Of a DNA stretch of 64,000 nt, positions 16,085-24,917 are shown in pieces. The notes beneath the pieces are model-generated. The model searched no databases. It worked only from the letters and a program-made list of their open reading frames with translations, and was not told where the DNA came from. Made by a program: the position numbers and the translations under genes. The stretch comes from CAG-791 sp000431495 (GTDB lineage: Bacteria > Bacillota > Clostridia > Lachnospirales > Lachnospiraceae): the NCBI GenBank assembly GCA_052117605.1, contig JBQKIT010000001.1; one strand, written 5' to 3'. Position 1 is the first letter of the stretch. Each line of letters opens with the position of its first letter.

Positions 16085-19000
16085 GACCTGTGAAACTGGT
16101 GATGTCGGCCTTCGGACCCTACGCAGGGCTGGAAGCCATTGATTTTGACGCGCTTGGGAGGGAAGGACTGTACCTGATCACCGGAGATACCGGGTCAGGG
16201 AAAACAACGATTTTCGATGCGGTGGTGTTTGCCTTGTACGGCGAAGCCAGCGATCAGAACCGTGACCGGAATATGCTGCGCTCCGCCTATGCGGAGGCCG
16301 GTACAGACACCTATGTGGAGCTGACCTTCCGCTGCCGGAATCAGGACTACCGCATCCGGAGAAATCCGCAGTATGAGCGGCCGATGAAGCGAGGGAACGG
16401 TTTTACGAAGCAAAGTTCAGGGGCGGAGATTGTTTTTCCTGACGGAAGAATGGTGAGCGGTGATAAGGATGTCACGGCGGAGGTCACACAGCTCCTTGGC
16501 ATCGACAAGGATCAGTTCATGCAGATCGCGATGATTGCACAGGGGGATTTCCTGAAGCTTCTTCTTGCGGACACGCCGGCGCGTAAGAAGATTCTGAGCA
16601 GTATTTTCAGGACGCAGAACTATGATCTGCTGGAGCAGGAGCTGAAGAATGAGGCCAGGGAAGCATGGAAGCTCTACGATGACTATCAGAAGAGCATTCT
16701 GAAATACGTAGAGGACGTGGATCCGTCCGTTGATGAGGAGACGGCCGCCATCTGGGAGAGCGAGGTCCTACCCGGCGGGAAGACGACGGAAGAGATCCTT
16801 GCGCTGCTTGGAAAGATGCTGGAGGCAGATTCCTGCGAGCTGGAGAAGAAGGAGGCGGAGAGCTGTTCTCTGAAGGCGGAGGCTGCGCGGCTGAACAGTC
16901 AGATTGCGACGGCGCAGGCGACGCAGAAAAACCGGGAAGCGCTGGAGGCGGATGAGAAGCGCCGAGTCCTTCTGGCGGATGAGAAGCTGGAGCTGGAGAA
17001 GCAAAAGAAGACAGCCGACAGGGGGGAGACAAGAATTTCCGAACTGGATGGAAGGGCTGCGGTCCTGGAGCAGCAGCTTCCGGAATATGAGCGGCTGGAG
17101 AAGGCGCTTGCCTTGCAGGAGTCTCTGAAAAAGGAGCTGGAGAACAGGAGAAATTCACAGGCGTCTCTGGAGAAAGATGGGGAAGAGCTTCTTAATGAAA
17201 AGAATGCGGCAGAGGCAGAACGGAAGGCACTGGATTCTGTGCCGGATGAGCTGAATGCGGCATGCAATGAGAGCACTAAGCTGTCGGAGCGCCTTGAGAG
17301 CGTGACCCGGCTGATCGATGAGGTACAGGCTGCGGAGAAAAAGGCGTCGGAGCTTGCGGACGCAGAGCGGATATTTGCGCGGCAGCAGGCGTCTCTTCAG
17401 AGCTTTCGGGAGGAGACGGAGTGTGAGAAGGCGGAGCTGACCGGACTTCGGGAGATTCCGGCACTCCTTGAGAAACAGAAAAATGAGCAGAAGGAAACAA
17501 AGCTCCGCAGGGACAGCCTTGCAGAGCTTGGAGATGCTTATGCCCATCTGGAGGCGCTGGCCGCGGATCGGAATGCGGCAGCCGCATCCGCACAAAGGGC
17601 TCAGAGGGAGTCAGAAGCGGCGTCGGAAAGATTTCATGATCTGAACCGGCGATTCTTCGGTGAGCAGGCCGGAATTCTGGCGGAGCAGCTGGAGGAGGGC
17701 TGTGCCTGCCCGGTGTGCGGATCAACCATTCACCCGAATCCGGCACACACCTCGGCAGACGCTCCGACGCAGGCGGATGTGGATGCGGCACAGAAAGCGC
17801 TGACAGAGGCTTCGCGGCTGGCCTCTGAAGCGTCCTCGGCTTACGCCGGATGTAAGGCAAAGGTGGACGGAGCGCAGGAGAATGTTGAGGCAAAGAGGAA
17901 GGCGCTGTCTGGCAATCAGGATCTATCAGGCGCGGAGCTTGTGGCGCAGGCCATCGCAGCGTGCGAGGACAGGCTTGCCTCTTTACAATTGGAAATTCAG
18001 AGAAAGCAGCAGCTGAACGAGCGACGGATAACTCTGGAGAAGGAAATCCCGGAGCGAGAGAAGAAGCAGGAGAATGCGGCACGGGAGCTGCAGGAGAGAG
18101 AAAAGACCATTGTCGGTGAGAAAGCTGCCCTGGAGAGCACCTGGAAGGCACTGGAAGCGGAGGCCGGAGAGGATGAACCGGTTCGGCGGGATACATTGAG
18201 GCAGCAGGCGACGGAGAGGAAGCTTGTGCTGGAGACAAGCTTTGCGGAATGCGAATCGAAGATTTTGCAGCTTGAGAAAAGGAAAAAACGCCGTACCGAC
18301 CTGGAGCAGCAGATGATTCCGGATCTGGCCTTGAAGCTGGAGAAGCAGAAGGAGAAGCTCTCCAGGTGTCGTGAGGCAGCAGGAAGGCTGGAAGCAGAGC
18401 AGACGTCCGCGCAGCAGACGTCCGTGGAGATCAGAAGCAGGCTTTCTTATGCTTCTATGAAAGCGGCGCAGGAGGCAATTGAAGAGATTCGGGCAGAGAG
18501 ACAGAGACTGCAGGCGGCAATGGACGAAGCAACGCAGAAGCTTCAGAAGAAGACGGAAGAGCTGCAGACTCTTGACGGCGAGATGAAGAATCTGCGGCAG
18601 CAGATCGCAGAAGCTCCGGCATATGATCTTGCAAAGGACCAGGAGCTCCTTGGAGAAAACACCTCCCGTCAGACAGAAAATGAGAATCTGAGAACGAAGC
18701 TTGCAGGACGCAGGCAGATCAATCAGAACTGTCTGAACAAAATAACGGAGAACAGCAGGGAGGCAGCAGGCGCGGAAGAGCGCTGCAAAGAGATCAATGC
18801 GCTCGCGCTTACGGCATCCGGAAATGTGGGAAAGGGAAAAGCGAAGGTAGAGCTGGAAACCTTTGTCCAGATGTCTTTATTTGACCGGATCCTCAGGCGG
18901 GCCAATAAGCGCCTGGAAATTATGTCGGGCGGTCAGTACGATCTGAAGCGAAGCGATGCCGGCGCTGCGGGAAGCAGAAGCCAGAGCGGCCTTGATCTGG

Positions 19001-19347
19001 ATGTCATCGATCACTATAACGGCTCTGTACGAAGTGTAAAATCGCTTTCCGGCGGTGAATCCTTTCTTGCATCCCTGTCCCTGGCAATCGGCTTGTCGGA
19101 TGAGATTCAGGCCCATGCCGGCGGAATTCGTCTCGACACCATGTTCATCGATGAGGGCTTCGGCTCTCTGGATCAGGATACCCTTGATCAGGCGATGAAC
19201 GCCATGCAGGGACTGACCGAAGGCGGAGAGCGGCTGATCGGTATCATTTCTCATGTGACCGAGCTGCAGAACCGCATCGGAAGACAGATCATCGTCAGAA
19301 AAGACAGGGAGAAGGGGAGTCATACTCGGATTCTGGTGGAAGACTAG
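16081..19347 (+). CDS. sbcC: Exonuclease SbcC (Rad50-like ATPase subunit)
   Basis: A 1088-residue SMC-type ATPase. Walker A GDTGSGKTT at residues 35-43; long heptad-rich coiled-coil arms; zinc hook CPVC (C543, C546) in the middle, which joins two molecules; signature SLSGGESFLASLSLAIG; Walker B with DTMFIDEGFGSLDQ near residue 1020. Length is normal for SbcC. With SbcD it forms the ATP-dependent double-strand-break processing nuclease. The upstream overlap with sbcD shows a two-gene operon. It ends about 25 bp before the SOS promoter of the next operon. Confidence 0.95.
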   Translation: MRPVKLVMSAFGPYAGLEAIDFDALGREGLYLITGDTGSGKTTIFDAVVFALYGEASDQNRDRNMLRSAYAEAGTDTYVELTFRCRNQDYRIRRNPQYERPMKRGNGFTKQSSGAEIVFPDGRMVSGDKDVTAEVTQLLGIDKDQFMQIAMIAQGDFLKLLLADTPARKKILSSIFRTQNYDLLEQELKNEAREAWKLYDDYQKSILKYVEDVDPSVDEETAAIWESEVLPGGKTTEEILALLGKMLEADSCELEKKEAESCSLKAEAARLNSQIATAQATQKNREALEADEKRRVLLADEKLELEKQKKTADRGETRISELDGRAAVLEQQLPEYERLEKALALQESLKKELENRRNSQASLEKDGEELLNEKNAAEAERKALDSVPDELNAACNESTKLSERLESVTRLIDEVQAAEKKASELADAERIFARQQASLQSFREETECEKAELTGLREIPALLEKQKNEQKETKLRRDSLAELGDAYAHLEALAADRNAAAASAQRAQRESEAASERFHDLNRRFFGEQAGILAEQLEEGCACPVCGSTIHPNPAHTSADAPTQADVDAAQKALTEASRLASEASSAYAGCKAKVDGAQENVEAKRKALSGNQDLSGAELVAQAIAACEDRLASLQLEIQRKQQLNERRITLEKEIPEREKKQENAARELQEREKTIVGEKAALESTWKALEAEAGEDEPVRRDTLRQQATERKLVLETSFAECESKILQLEKRKKRRTDLEQQMIPDLALKLEKQKEKLSRCREAAGRLEAEQTSAQQTSVEIRSRLSYASMKAAQEAIEEIRAERQRLQAAMDEATQKLQKKTEELQTLDGEMKNLRQQIAEAPAYDLAKDQELLGENTSRQTENENLRTKLAGRRQINQNCLNKITENSREAAGAEERCKEINALALTASGNVGKGKAKVELETFVQMSLFDRILRRANKRLEIMSGGQYDLKRSDAGAAGSRSQSGLDLDVIDHYNGSVRSVKSLSGGESFLASLSLAIGLSDEIQAHAGGIRLDTMFIDEGFGSLDQDTLDQAMNAMQGLTEGGERLIGIISHVTELQNRIGRQIIVRKDREKGSHTRILVED

Positions 19348-19370
19348 GGAAAAGAAGCGGAAATGTACGG

Positions 19371-19399
19371 TTGACCAGAACGAACGTTCGATATAAAAT
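19371..19399 (+). promoter_or_regulatory. SOS promoter with LexA box
   Basis: A -35 TTGACC (19371-19376), 17 bases, then -10 TAAAAT (19394-19399). The spacer contains AGAACGAACGTTCG (19377-19390), a perfect GAAC-N4-GTTC core of the Bacillus-type LexA (DinR) box. Bound LexA would block RNA polymerase, so the polymerase/YolD/SRAP operon should be damage-inducible. Confidence 0.85.
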
Positions 19400-19425
19400 G
19401 GCCTTGAAAGGGGAAATCGGAGAAG

Positions 19426-20829
19426 ATGAAAGGCCAGTACACGTACATTGCAATTGATATGAAGAGCTTTTATGCATCCGTGGAATGCGTGGCAAGGGGG
19501 TATGATCCTCTGCGGGCAAGGCTTCTGGTTGTGGACGTGTCGCGTTCGGATCAGACGATCTGTCTGGCTGTTTCACCTGCGCTCAAGGACATGGGGGTTC
19601 CGTCACGGCCGCGTCTTTTCGAAGCGAAGCAGGCAATTCAGCGGTACGAGAGGCTGCACCATTGCACCGTTTCCTATGTGGCGGCGGTTCCGAGAATGGC
19701 CTTGTATGAAGAGGTTGCGGCGCAGATTCATTCAGTTCTTCTTGGGTATGCGGCAGCAGAAGATATTCATGTGTATTCCATTGATGAGTGCTTCATTGAC
19801 GTGACGCCGTATCTCCATTTCTACCGGGAGGAGGCGGAGCGCATGCGTCAGCACCCGGCGCACGTCATGGCAATGAAGATGGTCAGAGAGATTCTGAAGG
19901 TGACCGGAATTACGGCTACGGTTGGAATCGGAACCAATCTGTATCTTGCAAAGATTGCCATGGATATTGTGGCGAAGCGGCAGAAGGCCGATCAGGACGG
20001 TGTGCGGATTGCGGAGCTGGATGAGAACAGCTACCAGTATCTTCTGTGGGAGCATCGCCCATTGACGGACTTCTGGATGCTGGGGGCGGGAAAGGCAAGA
20101 ACGCTGGAGCAGGCGGGCCTTTTTACAATGGGCGATATTGCAGAGCGGGCCGAGTGGGATGAAGAGTGGTTCTACCGACGATTTGGAATTGATGGGGAAA
20201 TTGTGATTGACCATGCCTTCGGGATCGAGCCGGTTACCATGAGGGATATCAAGGCATATCGACCGGCTTCCAATTCCATTTCACGTGGACAGGTGCTGCC
20301 AAGGCCTTATCCGTATGAGGAGGCAAGAACGGTTATGATGGAAATGATCGACATTCTCTGCTTTGATCTTCATGCAGACGGGAAGCAGTCTTCCGTCTTT
20401 ACCTGGTGGGTTTCCTATGATTATAGGAGTCTGGAGGTCTGTCCCGGATACACCGGCCCGGTTGTCACGGATTTTTACGGGAGACTTCATCCAAGGCACA
20501 GCGGCGGAACGGTCAGATTGCGTAATCGAACCAGTTATTCTTCGGAAGCAGAGGGCGAGATTCTGGCGTCGTTTGATAGGAAGACGGATCACAGGCTTCT
20601 TTTCCGGAGGCTGGGGGTCTGTGCGGGGCAGGTGGCTGTAAGGGATGAGATGTATCAGCTGGATCTGTTTACCGACGAAGAGGCACTGCAGAGAGAGCAG
20701 CGCATCCAGGATGCCATGCTTGCTATCCGGAGGCGGTATGGAATGAATGCGGTTTTCAAAGGGGTAAATCTGCGAAAAGGTGCCAACCAGCTGGAACGAA
20801 ATCGTCAGATCGGAGGACACCGGGCATAA
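19426..20829 (+). CDS. Y-family DNA polymerase (UmuC/DinB-like), copy 2
   Basis: A 467-residue translesion polymerase. Catalytic acids: D11 in YIAIDMKSFYASVE and D120-E121 in VYSIDECFIDVT. Also visible: the HhH segment FWMLGAGKARTLEQAGLFTMGD, the little finger, and QLDLF near residue 410, a beta-clamp-binding motif. It resembles copy 1 at 11019 along its whole length but lacks the insertion near residue 75. It lies directly behind a LexA box, so it is the SOS-regulated copy. The next gene starts 12 bases after the stop, with GGAGG between, and encodes the YolD-like partner fused in frame to SRAP. Confidence 0.93.
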   Translation: MKGQYTYIAIDMKSFYASVECVARGYDPLRARLLVVDVSRSDQTICLAVSPALKDMGVPSRPRLFEAKQAIQRYERLHHCTVSYVAAVPRMALYEEVAAQIHSVLLGYAAAEDIHVYSIDECFIDVTPYLHFYREEAERMRQHPAHVMAMKMVREILKVTGITATVGIGTNLYLAKIAMDIVAKRQKADQDGVRIAELDENSYQYLLWEHRPLTDFWMLGAGKARTLEQAGLFTMGDIAERAEWDEEWFYRRFGIDGEIVIDHAFGIEPVTMRDIKAYRPASNSISRGQVLPRPYPYEEARTVMMEMIDILCFDLHADGKQSSVFTWWVSYDYRSLEVCPGYTGPVVTDFYGRLHPRHSGGTVRLRNRTSYSSEAEGEILASFDRKTDHRLLFRRLGVCAGQVAVRDEMYQLDLFTDEEALQREQRIQDAMLAIRRRYGMNAVFKGVNLRKGANQLERNRQIGGHRA

Positions 20830-20841
20830 TCGGAGGCAGCG

Positions 20842-21690
20842 GTGGAATTCAGATATCAGAAGGTTCATGATAAGGGAAGACCGGTGCATGAGGCGGATGA
20901 TGGTTTTGAACTCCGTCATCCTGCGATGGACCTGGTCCGCAGGGCGAAGCTATTTCAGCCGTTTGATGCACTTCAGGGATTTGTGGAGAGGATCCGTGAC
21001 AGTGAAGTGAGGTATGCGTACAAAGGACAGCAGGACGAAGAAAGAGACAGGAGTATCGAAGTGTGTACCCGTTATTATGTAGAGTTGTCGCCGGAGCTTC
21101 GGCCGTACATTGAAGCGGCCAGTCGTTCCCGGCTGAAAGAGAGCATGGTCACGAAGCTGGGAAGAGCGTTTAAGTTTTCCGGAGAGATCCGGCCGACGGA
21201 TATTGCGGCAGTGATCGCTCCGGGCCCGGGAGGAGAGAAGTCGGTTTATCCGATGGTCTGGGGGTATCATGTCCCCGGCATCGATCATCCGATTGTCAAT
21301 GCAAGGTCAGAGTCTGTCGGGGAGAAGAAAACTTTTTCCGAGGATTGGAGGAAGCACCGCTGCATCATTCCGGCATCGTATTATTTCGAGTGGGAGCATA
21401 TCCGGAAGCCTGACGGGAGCAAACAGACCGGCAGCAGGTATGCGATTCAGCCTGCCGGATCCAATGTCACCTATCTGGCCGGGCTGTACCGGATTGAAGA
21501 GAAGGGGGAATTCCGATATCCGGTATTTACGGTTCTTACCAGAGAGCCGTCAGAGGAGTTGAGGAGAATTCAGGACAGAATGCCTCTGATCCTGCCGGAG
21601 GAGCTGATGGATTCCTGGATCTGTCCGGACAGTGATCCGGAATTCATCGCGGAACAGGCAATTACGGATATGATCTGTGAGCCGGCGTGA
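20842..21690 (+). CDS. YolD-like domain continuous in frame with SRAP
   Basis: A 282-codon frame from a GTG (20842) with GGAGG five bases before it. Residues 1-73 are a YolD-like protein (RHPAMDLVRRAKLFQPFDALQGF), the expected partner of the upstream polymerase. Residues 74-282 are a complete SRAP domain (HMCES/YedK). No stop codon separates them. If read as one protein, the catalytic Cys of SRAP would be residue 75, where its amino group is blocked. A second initiation at 21061 would restore the normal Cys2; see that entry. Either a true fusion whose SRAP part is released or independently made, or two genes whose separating stop has been lost. Confidence 0.75.
   Translation: MEFRYQKVHDKGRPVHEADDGFELRHPAMDLVRRAKLFQPFDALQGFVERIRDSEVRYAYKGQQDEERDRSIEVCTRYYVELSPELRPYIEAASRSRLKESMVTKLGRAFKFSGEIRPTDIAAVIAPGPGGEKSVYPMVWGYHVPGIDHPIVNARSESVGEKKTFSEDWRKHRCIIPASYYFEWEHIRKPDGSKQTGSRYAIQPAGSNVTYLAGLYRIEEKGEFRYPVFTVLTREPSEELRRIQDRMPLILPEELMDSWICPDSDPEFIAEQAITDMICEPA
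21049..21063 (+). promoter_or_regulatory. Internal ribosome binding site and GTG start for SRAP
   Basis: AGGAG at 21049-21053, a 7-base spacer, then GTG at 21061-21063 followed immediately by TGT (Cys). This is an ideal initiation site within the longer frame, placed exactly so that the SRAP product begins Met-Cys, as the family requires. Confidence 0.75.
21061..21690 (+). CDS. SOS response-associated peptidase (SRAP/YedK/HMCES family)
   Basis: A 209-residue SRAP protein from the internal GTG. These proteins shield abasic sites in single-stranded DNA by forming a thiazolidine with the N-terminal Cys after Met removal. Seen here: Met-Cys-TRYYVEL at the start, the NARSES motif (Asn and Glu of the active site), IIPASYYFEWEH with the conserved Glu, and DRMPLILPEE near the end. 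The usual His of the HxRMP motif is replaced (IQDRMPL), to be checked against close relatives. Length is near that of YedK. SOS control comes from the LexA box at 19377, which places abasic-site protection and translesion synthesis in one operon. Confidence 0.85.
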   Translation: MCTRYYVELSPELRPYIEAASRSRLKESMVTKLGRAFKFSGEIRPTDIAAVIAPGPGGEKSVYPMVWGYHVPGIDHPIVNARSESVGEKKTFSEDWRKHRCIIPASYYFEWEHIRKPDGSKQTGSRYAIQPAGSNVTYLAGLYRIEEKGEFRYPVFTVLTREPSEELRRIQDRMPLILPEELMDSWICPDSDPEFIAEQAITDMICEPA

Positions 21691-21773
21691 TCCGACGGAA
21701 TGCAGACGATGGCTGATAAAAATGTCTGAATTTAAGGGAAGCTTGCCACTACCTTTCGAATGATTTTCGTACC

Positions 21774-21885
21774 TATAATAAAGTCACTTCGGTCGCCGGA
21801 TATGGAAAAAGGAGCTCTGAGATTGAGTCTCCGGACCGGAATCCGGCAGGAAGAAGTCAGATTAAACTTATGAGAGGGACTGTTT
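21774..21885 (+). promoter_or_regulatory. Promoter -10 and structured leader of the DUF5722 gene
   Basis: TATAAT at 21774-21779 is followed by a leader of about 100 bases. GCCGGAT (21795-21801) can pair with ATCCGGC (21841-21847), enclosing a hairpin GGAGCTC/GAG-t-CTCC (21811-21832). This multi-helix shape could be a regulatory RNA. It does not match a riboswitch class I know. Confidence 0.4.
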
Positions 21886-23487
21886 ATGAGGGCGAGAATT
21901 ATTTCATTACTGACAGCGGCGGCTTTGGCGGCCGGTACATTTTCGGCATTTCCGGTGTGCGCAGCATCTTCGTTAAGAGCTGCGAAGACAACGGCAGCAG
22001 CCAAGGCGGCAAGCGGCGTAACCATCAATTCGGTTGTGATTCAGGGCGGCAGCGTGGTTGTCACAACCTCCGGAGCGGCTGCCACGGATGATGGCCTTTA
22101 TCATCTGTACGCACAGGACCCGGTGATGGCCGGTGTGCAGGGCACAGAGGTTGCAAAGGCTCCTGCAGGAGCGACGGCTGTTTTCACGTTTCCGCTTGGG
22201 AATAATACGGCAGCTTCCATGCTGTATAAGAAATTTACGGTCGTCGGCGTCTCTTCGGGAGCTCTGAAGGATTTGTCCAATGATATGTACATTCTGAATC
22301 CGGAAGCAGCTGCCGCGCATACACAGGCAAGACATGACGCTGGAAAGAAGGGACTTCTTCCGGCGGCTGAGACGATCCGTGATACCAAAACCCTGAAGGC
22401 AATGGGGGTTCATCAGATCAGCTACAACCTTCCGGTCGGCGATATGATTTCCGGGGGCGGAGTCAATTACACATACAATGGAAAGAACTACTCCTTCAAT
22501 GCAGGCATTGTCGGTCAGTATGATGTCATTGTTCCGGCAATGAATGCGGCAGGCATTCAGGTGAACCTGATTCTTCTGTGCGGAGCGAACAGCGGAATTC
22601 TGATTCATCCGCTTTCCAGAGGAGTCGGTGCCAACTATTACATGTTTAACACCGTGGATCAGGCCGGCCTCGAGAAGCTGGAGGCGGTTGCAGCATTCCT
22701 TGGACAGCGTTATTCGGGGACCGGACACGGAACCGTGGACAACTGGATTGTCGGCAACGAGGTCAATGCCCGAAATGAATGGAACTACATGGATCCTGCA
22801 GCCGGTCTTGCCGGTTTTGCCAAGGCTTATGCGGACGAGCTTCGTGTGTTCTACAACGGAATCAAGTCTCAGAATGCGAATGCGAGAATCTATGCGGCAA
22901 CGGATCAGGAGTGGCAGTCAGACAATCCGGCACTTCACTACGGCTCGAGAGAATTCCTGACGCAGCTGAATGCTCAGATCATGGCAGAGGGTAATTTCGA
23001 CTGGTCCCTTGCAAGCCATCCGTACAACTTCCCGCTCTATGAGCCCAATTCGCTGACCTCGAAGCCGCAGGTGACCCATACGCAGGCTTCCCGTTACATC
23101 ACGATGTCGAACATCGATGTACTGACAGATTTCATGTGCCAGAAGCAGTTCCTGAACCCGGCAGGGCAGGTTCGTTCGATTGTTCTCAGTGAGGTCGGCT
23201 TTACCTCCAGTGCAGCGATGGGCTCGAATGAGCTCCTTCAGGCGGCAGATGTGGTCTATGCCATCAATCAGGCGAATGCGAACCAGCACATCGACGGTAT
23301 TATCATCAACCGTCAGCGTTCGGACATCAGCGAAATCGCACAGGGGCTGGATTATGGCCTCATTGGAGCAAACGGTGTTGCCAAGCAGGCCTACACCTGG
23401 TTTATGACGGCGGAGAATCCGAACACCATTGCTGCAGCATCGGCAGTTCTTGGCAAGGATATTATGACGAGTCTCGTTGCAAGATAA
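21886..23487 (+). CDS. Secreted DUF5722 family protein, glycosidase-like
   Basis: A 533-residue exported protein. A signal peptide (MRARIISLLTAAALAAGTFS, cleavage likely after PVCA) is followed by an Ala-rich linker, a small beta domain and a barrel resembling glycoside hydrolase clan A. WIVGNEVNARNEW (E292) and IVLSEVGFTSS (E436) occupy the places of acid/base and nucleophile Glu at the ends of strands 4 and 7. The family, DUF5722, is common in Lachnospiraceae and not well characterised. Start chosen at 21886 with AGAGGGA before it and the signal peptide at once. A terminator follows at 23495. It may act on an extracellular glycan. Confidence 0.75.
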   Translation: MRARIISLLTAAALAAGTFSAFPVCAASSLRAAKTTAAAKAASGVTINSVVIQGGSVVVTTSGAAATDDGLYHLYAQDPVMAGVQGTEVAKAPAGATAVFTFPLGNNTAASMLYKKFTVVGVSSGALKDLSNDMYILNPEAAAAHTQARHDAGKKGLLPAAETIRDTKTLKAMGVHQISYNLPVGDMISGGGVNYTYNGKNYSFNAGIVGQYDVIVPAMNAAGIQVNLILLCGANSGILIHPLSRGVGANYYMFNTVDQAGLEKLEAVAAFLGQRYSGTGHGTVDNWIVGNEVNARNEWNYMDPAAGLAGFAKAYADELRVFYNGIKSQNANARIYAATDQEWQSDNPALHYGSREFLTQLNAQIMAEGNFDWSLASHPYNFPLYEPNSLTSKPQVTHTQASRYITMSNIDVLTDFMCQKQFLNPAGQVRSIVLSEVGFTSSAAMGSNELLQAADVVYAINQANANQHIDGIIINRQRSDISEIAQGLDYGLIGANGVAKQAYTWFMTAENPNTIAAASAVLGKDIMTSLVAR

Positions 23488-23494
23488 GAAATGG

Positions 23495-23537
23495 AAAGGC
23501 AGAAGACTTCCTTTAACGGAAGCCCTCTGCCTTTTTT
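23495..23537 (+). terminator. Terminator of the DUF5722 gene
   Basis: AAAGGCAGA-AGA-CTTCC pairs with GGAAG-CCC-TCTGCCTTT (internal 3x3 loop), then a run of T. It lies between convergent genes and overlaps the AraC stop. Confidence 0.85.
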
Positions 23538-24756
23538 ATTTGTCCAGCATTTTCTTGTATTCCCGGGGGCTGACGCCGACATAGCGGCGAAACAGCTTGG
23601 AGAAATATCCGAAATCCGGAATACCGACGGCACTTGCCACCTCTGCCACACTCAGCGTAGTGGTATTGAAATAGCGGAGGGATGCCTGGATCCGCTGTCT
23701 GCTGACGTAGTTGGTCAGCGTATCTCCGATCTCCTTCCGGAAGGTTGTGGAGAGATAGGAGGGGTTCTTTCCGAATTCCTCTGCGATCACAGACAGCGTC
23801 AGCTCACCGGAGAGGTGCTGCTCGATGTAGTTGATGACATTGCGGATGAGCAGGGAGTATTTGTCGTAGGTGTAATTGCGTGCAAGTATCGAATACTTTC
23901 GCACCATATCAAAAGGAAGATGGCTCAGTTCATTCATGGAGGTTGTCTCTGCGATTTTCAATTCGAACGTCTGAAGCTGTTCAAAAATATGTGCGGGATG
24001 CACCGGGGTTTCCAGCATGCGGGAAGCCAGAAAGGTGTTCATGCCGTACAGACGGTGGTGCTGCTCCGGTATCGTTTTGGATCCGAAGGAGGAGGCAAAA
24101 TCATTCAGTGATTTCATTCGGTCCAGCGCACGCGCCGGGTCACCGGACACAACCGCTTTGCAGCAGTCCTCGAGCCTTTTGCTGAGCTCCTCGAAGTAGT
24201 CCGAAGAAAACTGGTTGAAGCGCTCTTCGCTGTAATGAACCGCGTGTTTTTCTTCCCGGTAATTGACGTATTCCACAGAGCTGTTCGCGAAACCGGGAAT
24301 GACGGCTGCAATGGTGTGCTGCAGAAGCGAAACGAGCTTTGTAAGATCTGCAACAGGGAGTGAGGAGTAGAACTGCCGCATGAGCATCAGATGCTGCGGC
24401 GGAATCTGATTATCATTCATGAGCCGGAGAATTGCGGACTGCGTGATGGCCTCTGTCCGGAAGGGCATCAGGCCGCCAAGCAGCGGAGGATCCCTGCGAT
24501 CCAGGGTGAAGGCAAGGTTGTAGAAGCCGAGGCTGCTCTCGAGCACAAGGATCTGATAGGGAGATTCTGCAGACAGAGACAGAATGGGACTTCCGGTGGA
24601 ATAGTCTCCCCAGATCATTTTCCGAAGCCCACGGTCAAAGCGTTCATAGTTCAGATACGGAGGCTCCATCAGAAAGGATTCAATATTGAAGGTGTCGGCA
24701 AGAACCTGCTGAAGCACCGGAAAGAACTCCTGTATGGTCAAATCGGAAAGCCTCAT
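23536..24756 (-). CDS. AraC family transcriptional regulator
   Basis: A 406-residue regulator with an N-terminal sensing region of about 300 residues that I do not recognise and a C-terminal pair of AraC helix-turn-helix motifs: LTLSVIAEEFGKNPSYLSTTF and SVAEVASAVGIPDFGYFSKLF, ending RRYVGVSPREYKK. The ATG at 24756 follows AAGGGAGA; the longer frame to 24849 is non-coding promoter DNA. It is divergent from the GH2 gene, with 161 bp between, and most likely activates the GH2-symporter-GH120 operon in response to an oligosaccharide. Confidence 0.9.
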   Translation of the reverse strand: MRLSDLTIQEFFPVLQQVLADTFNIESFLMEPPYLNYERFDRGLRKMIWGDYSTGSPILSLSAESPYQILVLESSLGFYNLAFTLDRRDPPLLGGLMPFRTEAITQSAILRLMNDNQIPPQHLMLMRQFYSSLPVADLTKLVSLLQHTIAAVIPGFANSSVEYVNYREEKHAVHYSEERFNQFSSDYFEELSKRLEDCCKAVVSGDPARALDRMKSLNDFASSFGSKTIPEQHHRLYGMNTFLASRMLETPVHPAHIFEQLQTFELKIAETTSMNELSHLPFDMVRKYSILARNYTYDKYSLLIRNVINYIEQHLSGELTLSVIAEEFGKNPSYLSTTFRKEIGDTLTNYVSRQRIQASLRYFNTTTLSVAEVASAVGIPDFGYFSKLFRRYVGVSPREYKKMLDK

Positions 24757-24870
24757 GACACATCTCCCTTCTCTGATAAAAAATTGGAGTAATCTTTCAA
24801 AAATCAGAAATAACACAAAAATTTTACCAAAACGGAAAAAATCACACAAGAGAGGCTCCCGGAGAATTGT

Positions 24871-24888
24871 TATAGTCTGACTATCAGA
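24871..24888 (+). promoter_or_regulatory. GH2 operon promoter and small inverted repeat
   Basis: A -10 TATAGT (24871-24876) lacks a good -35, as in activator-dependent promoters. TCTGA-CTA-TCAGA (24876-24888) just downstream is a perfect inverted repeat; TCAGAAA recurs at the ribosome site. A candidate regulator site, weakly supported. Confidence 0.35.
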
Positions 24889-24917
24889 AAAGGAAAATTG
24901 TCAGAAAGGAGCAGAAA

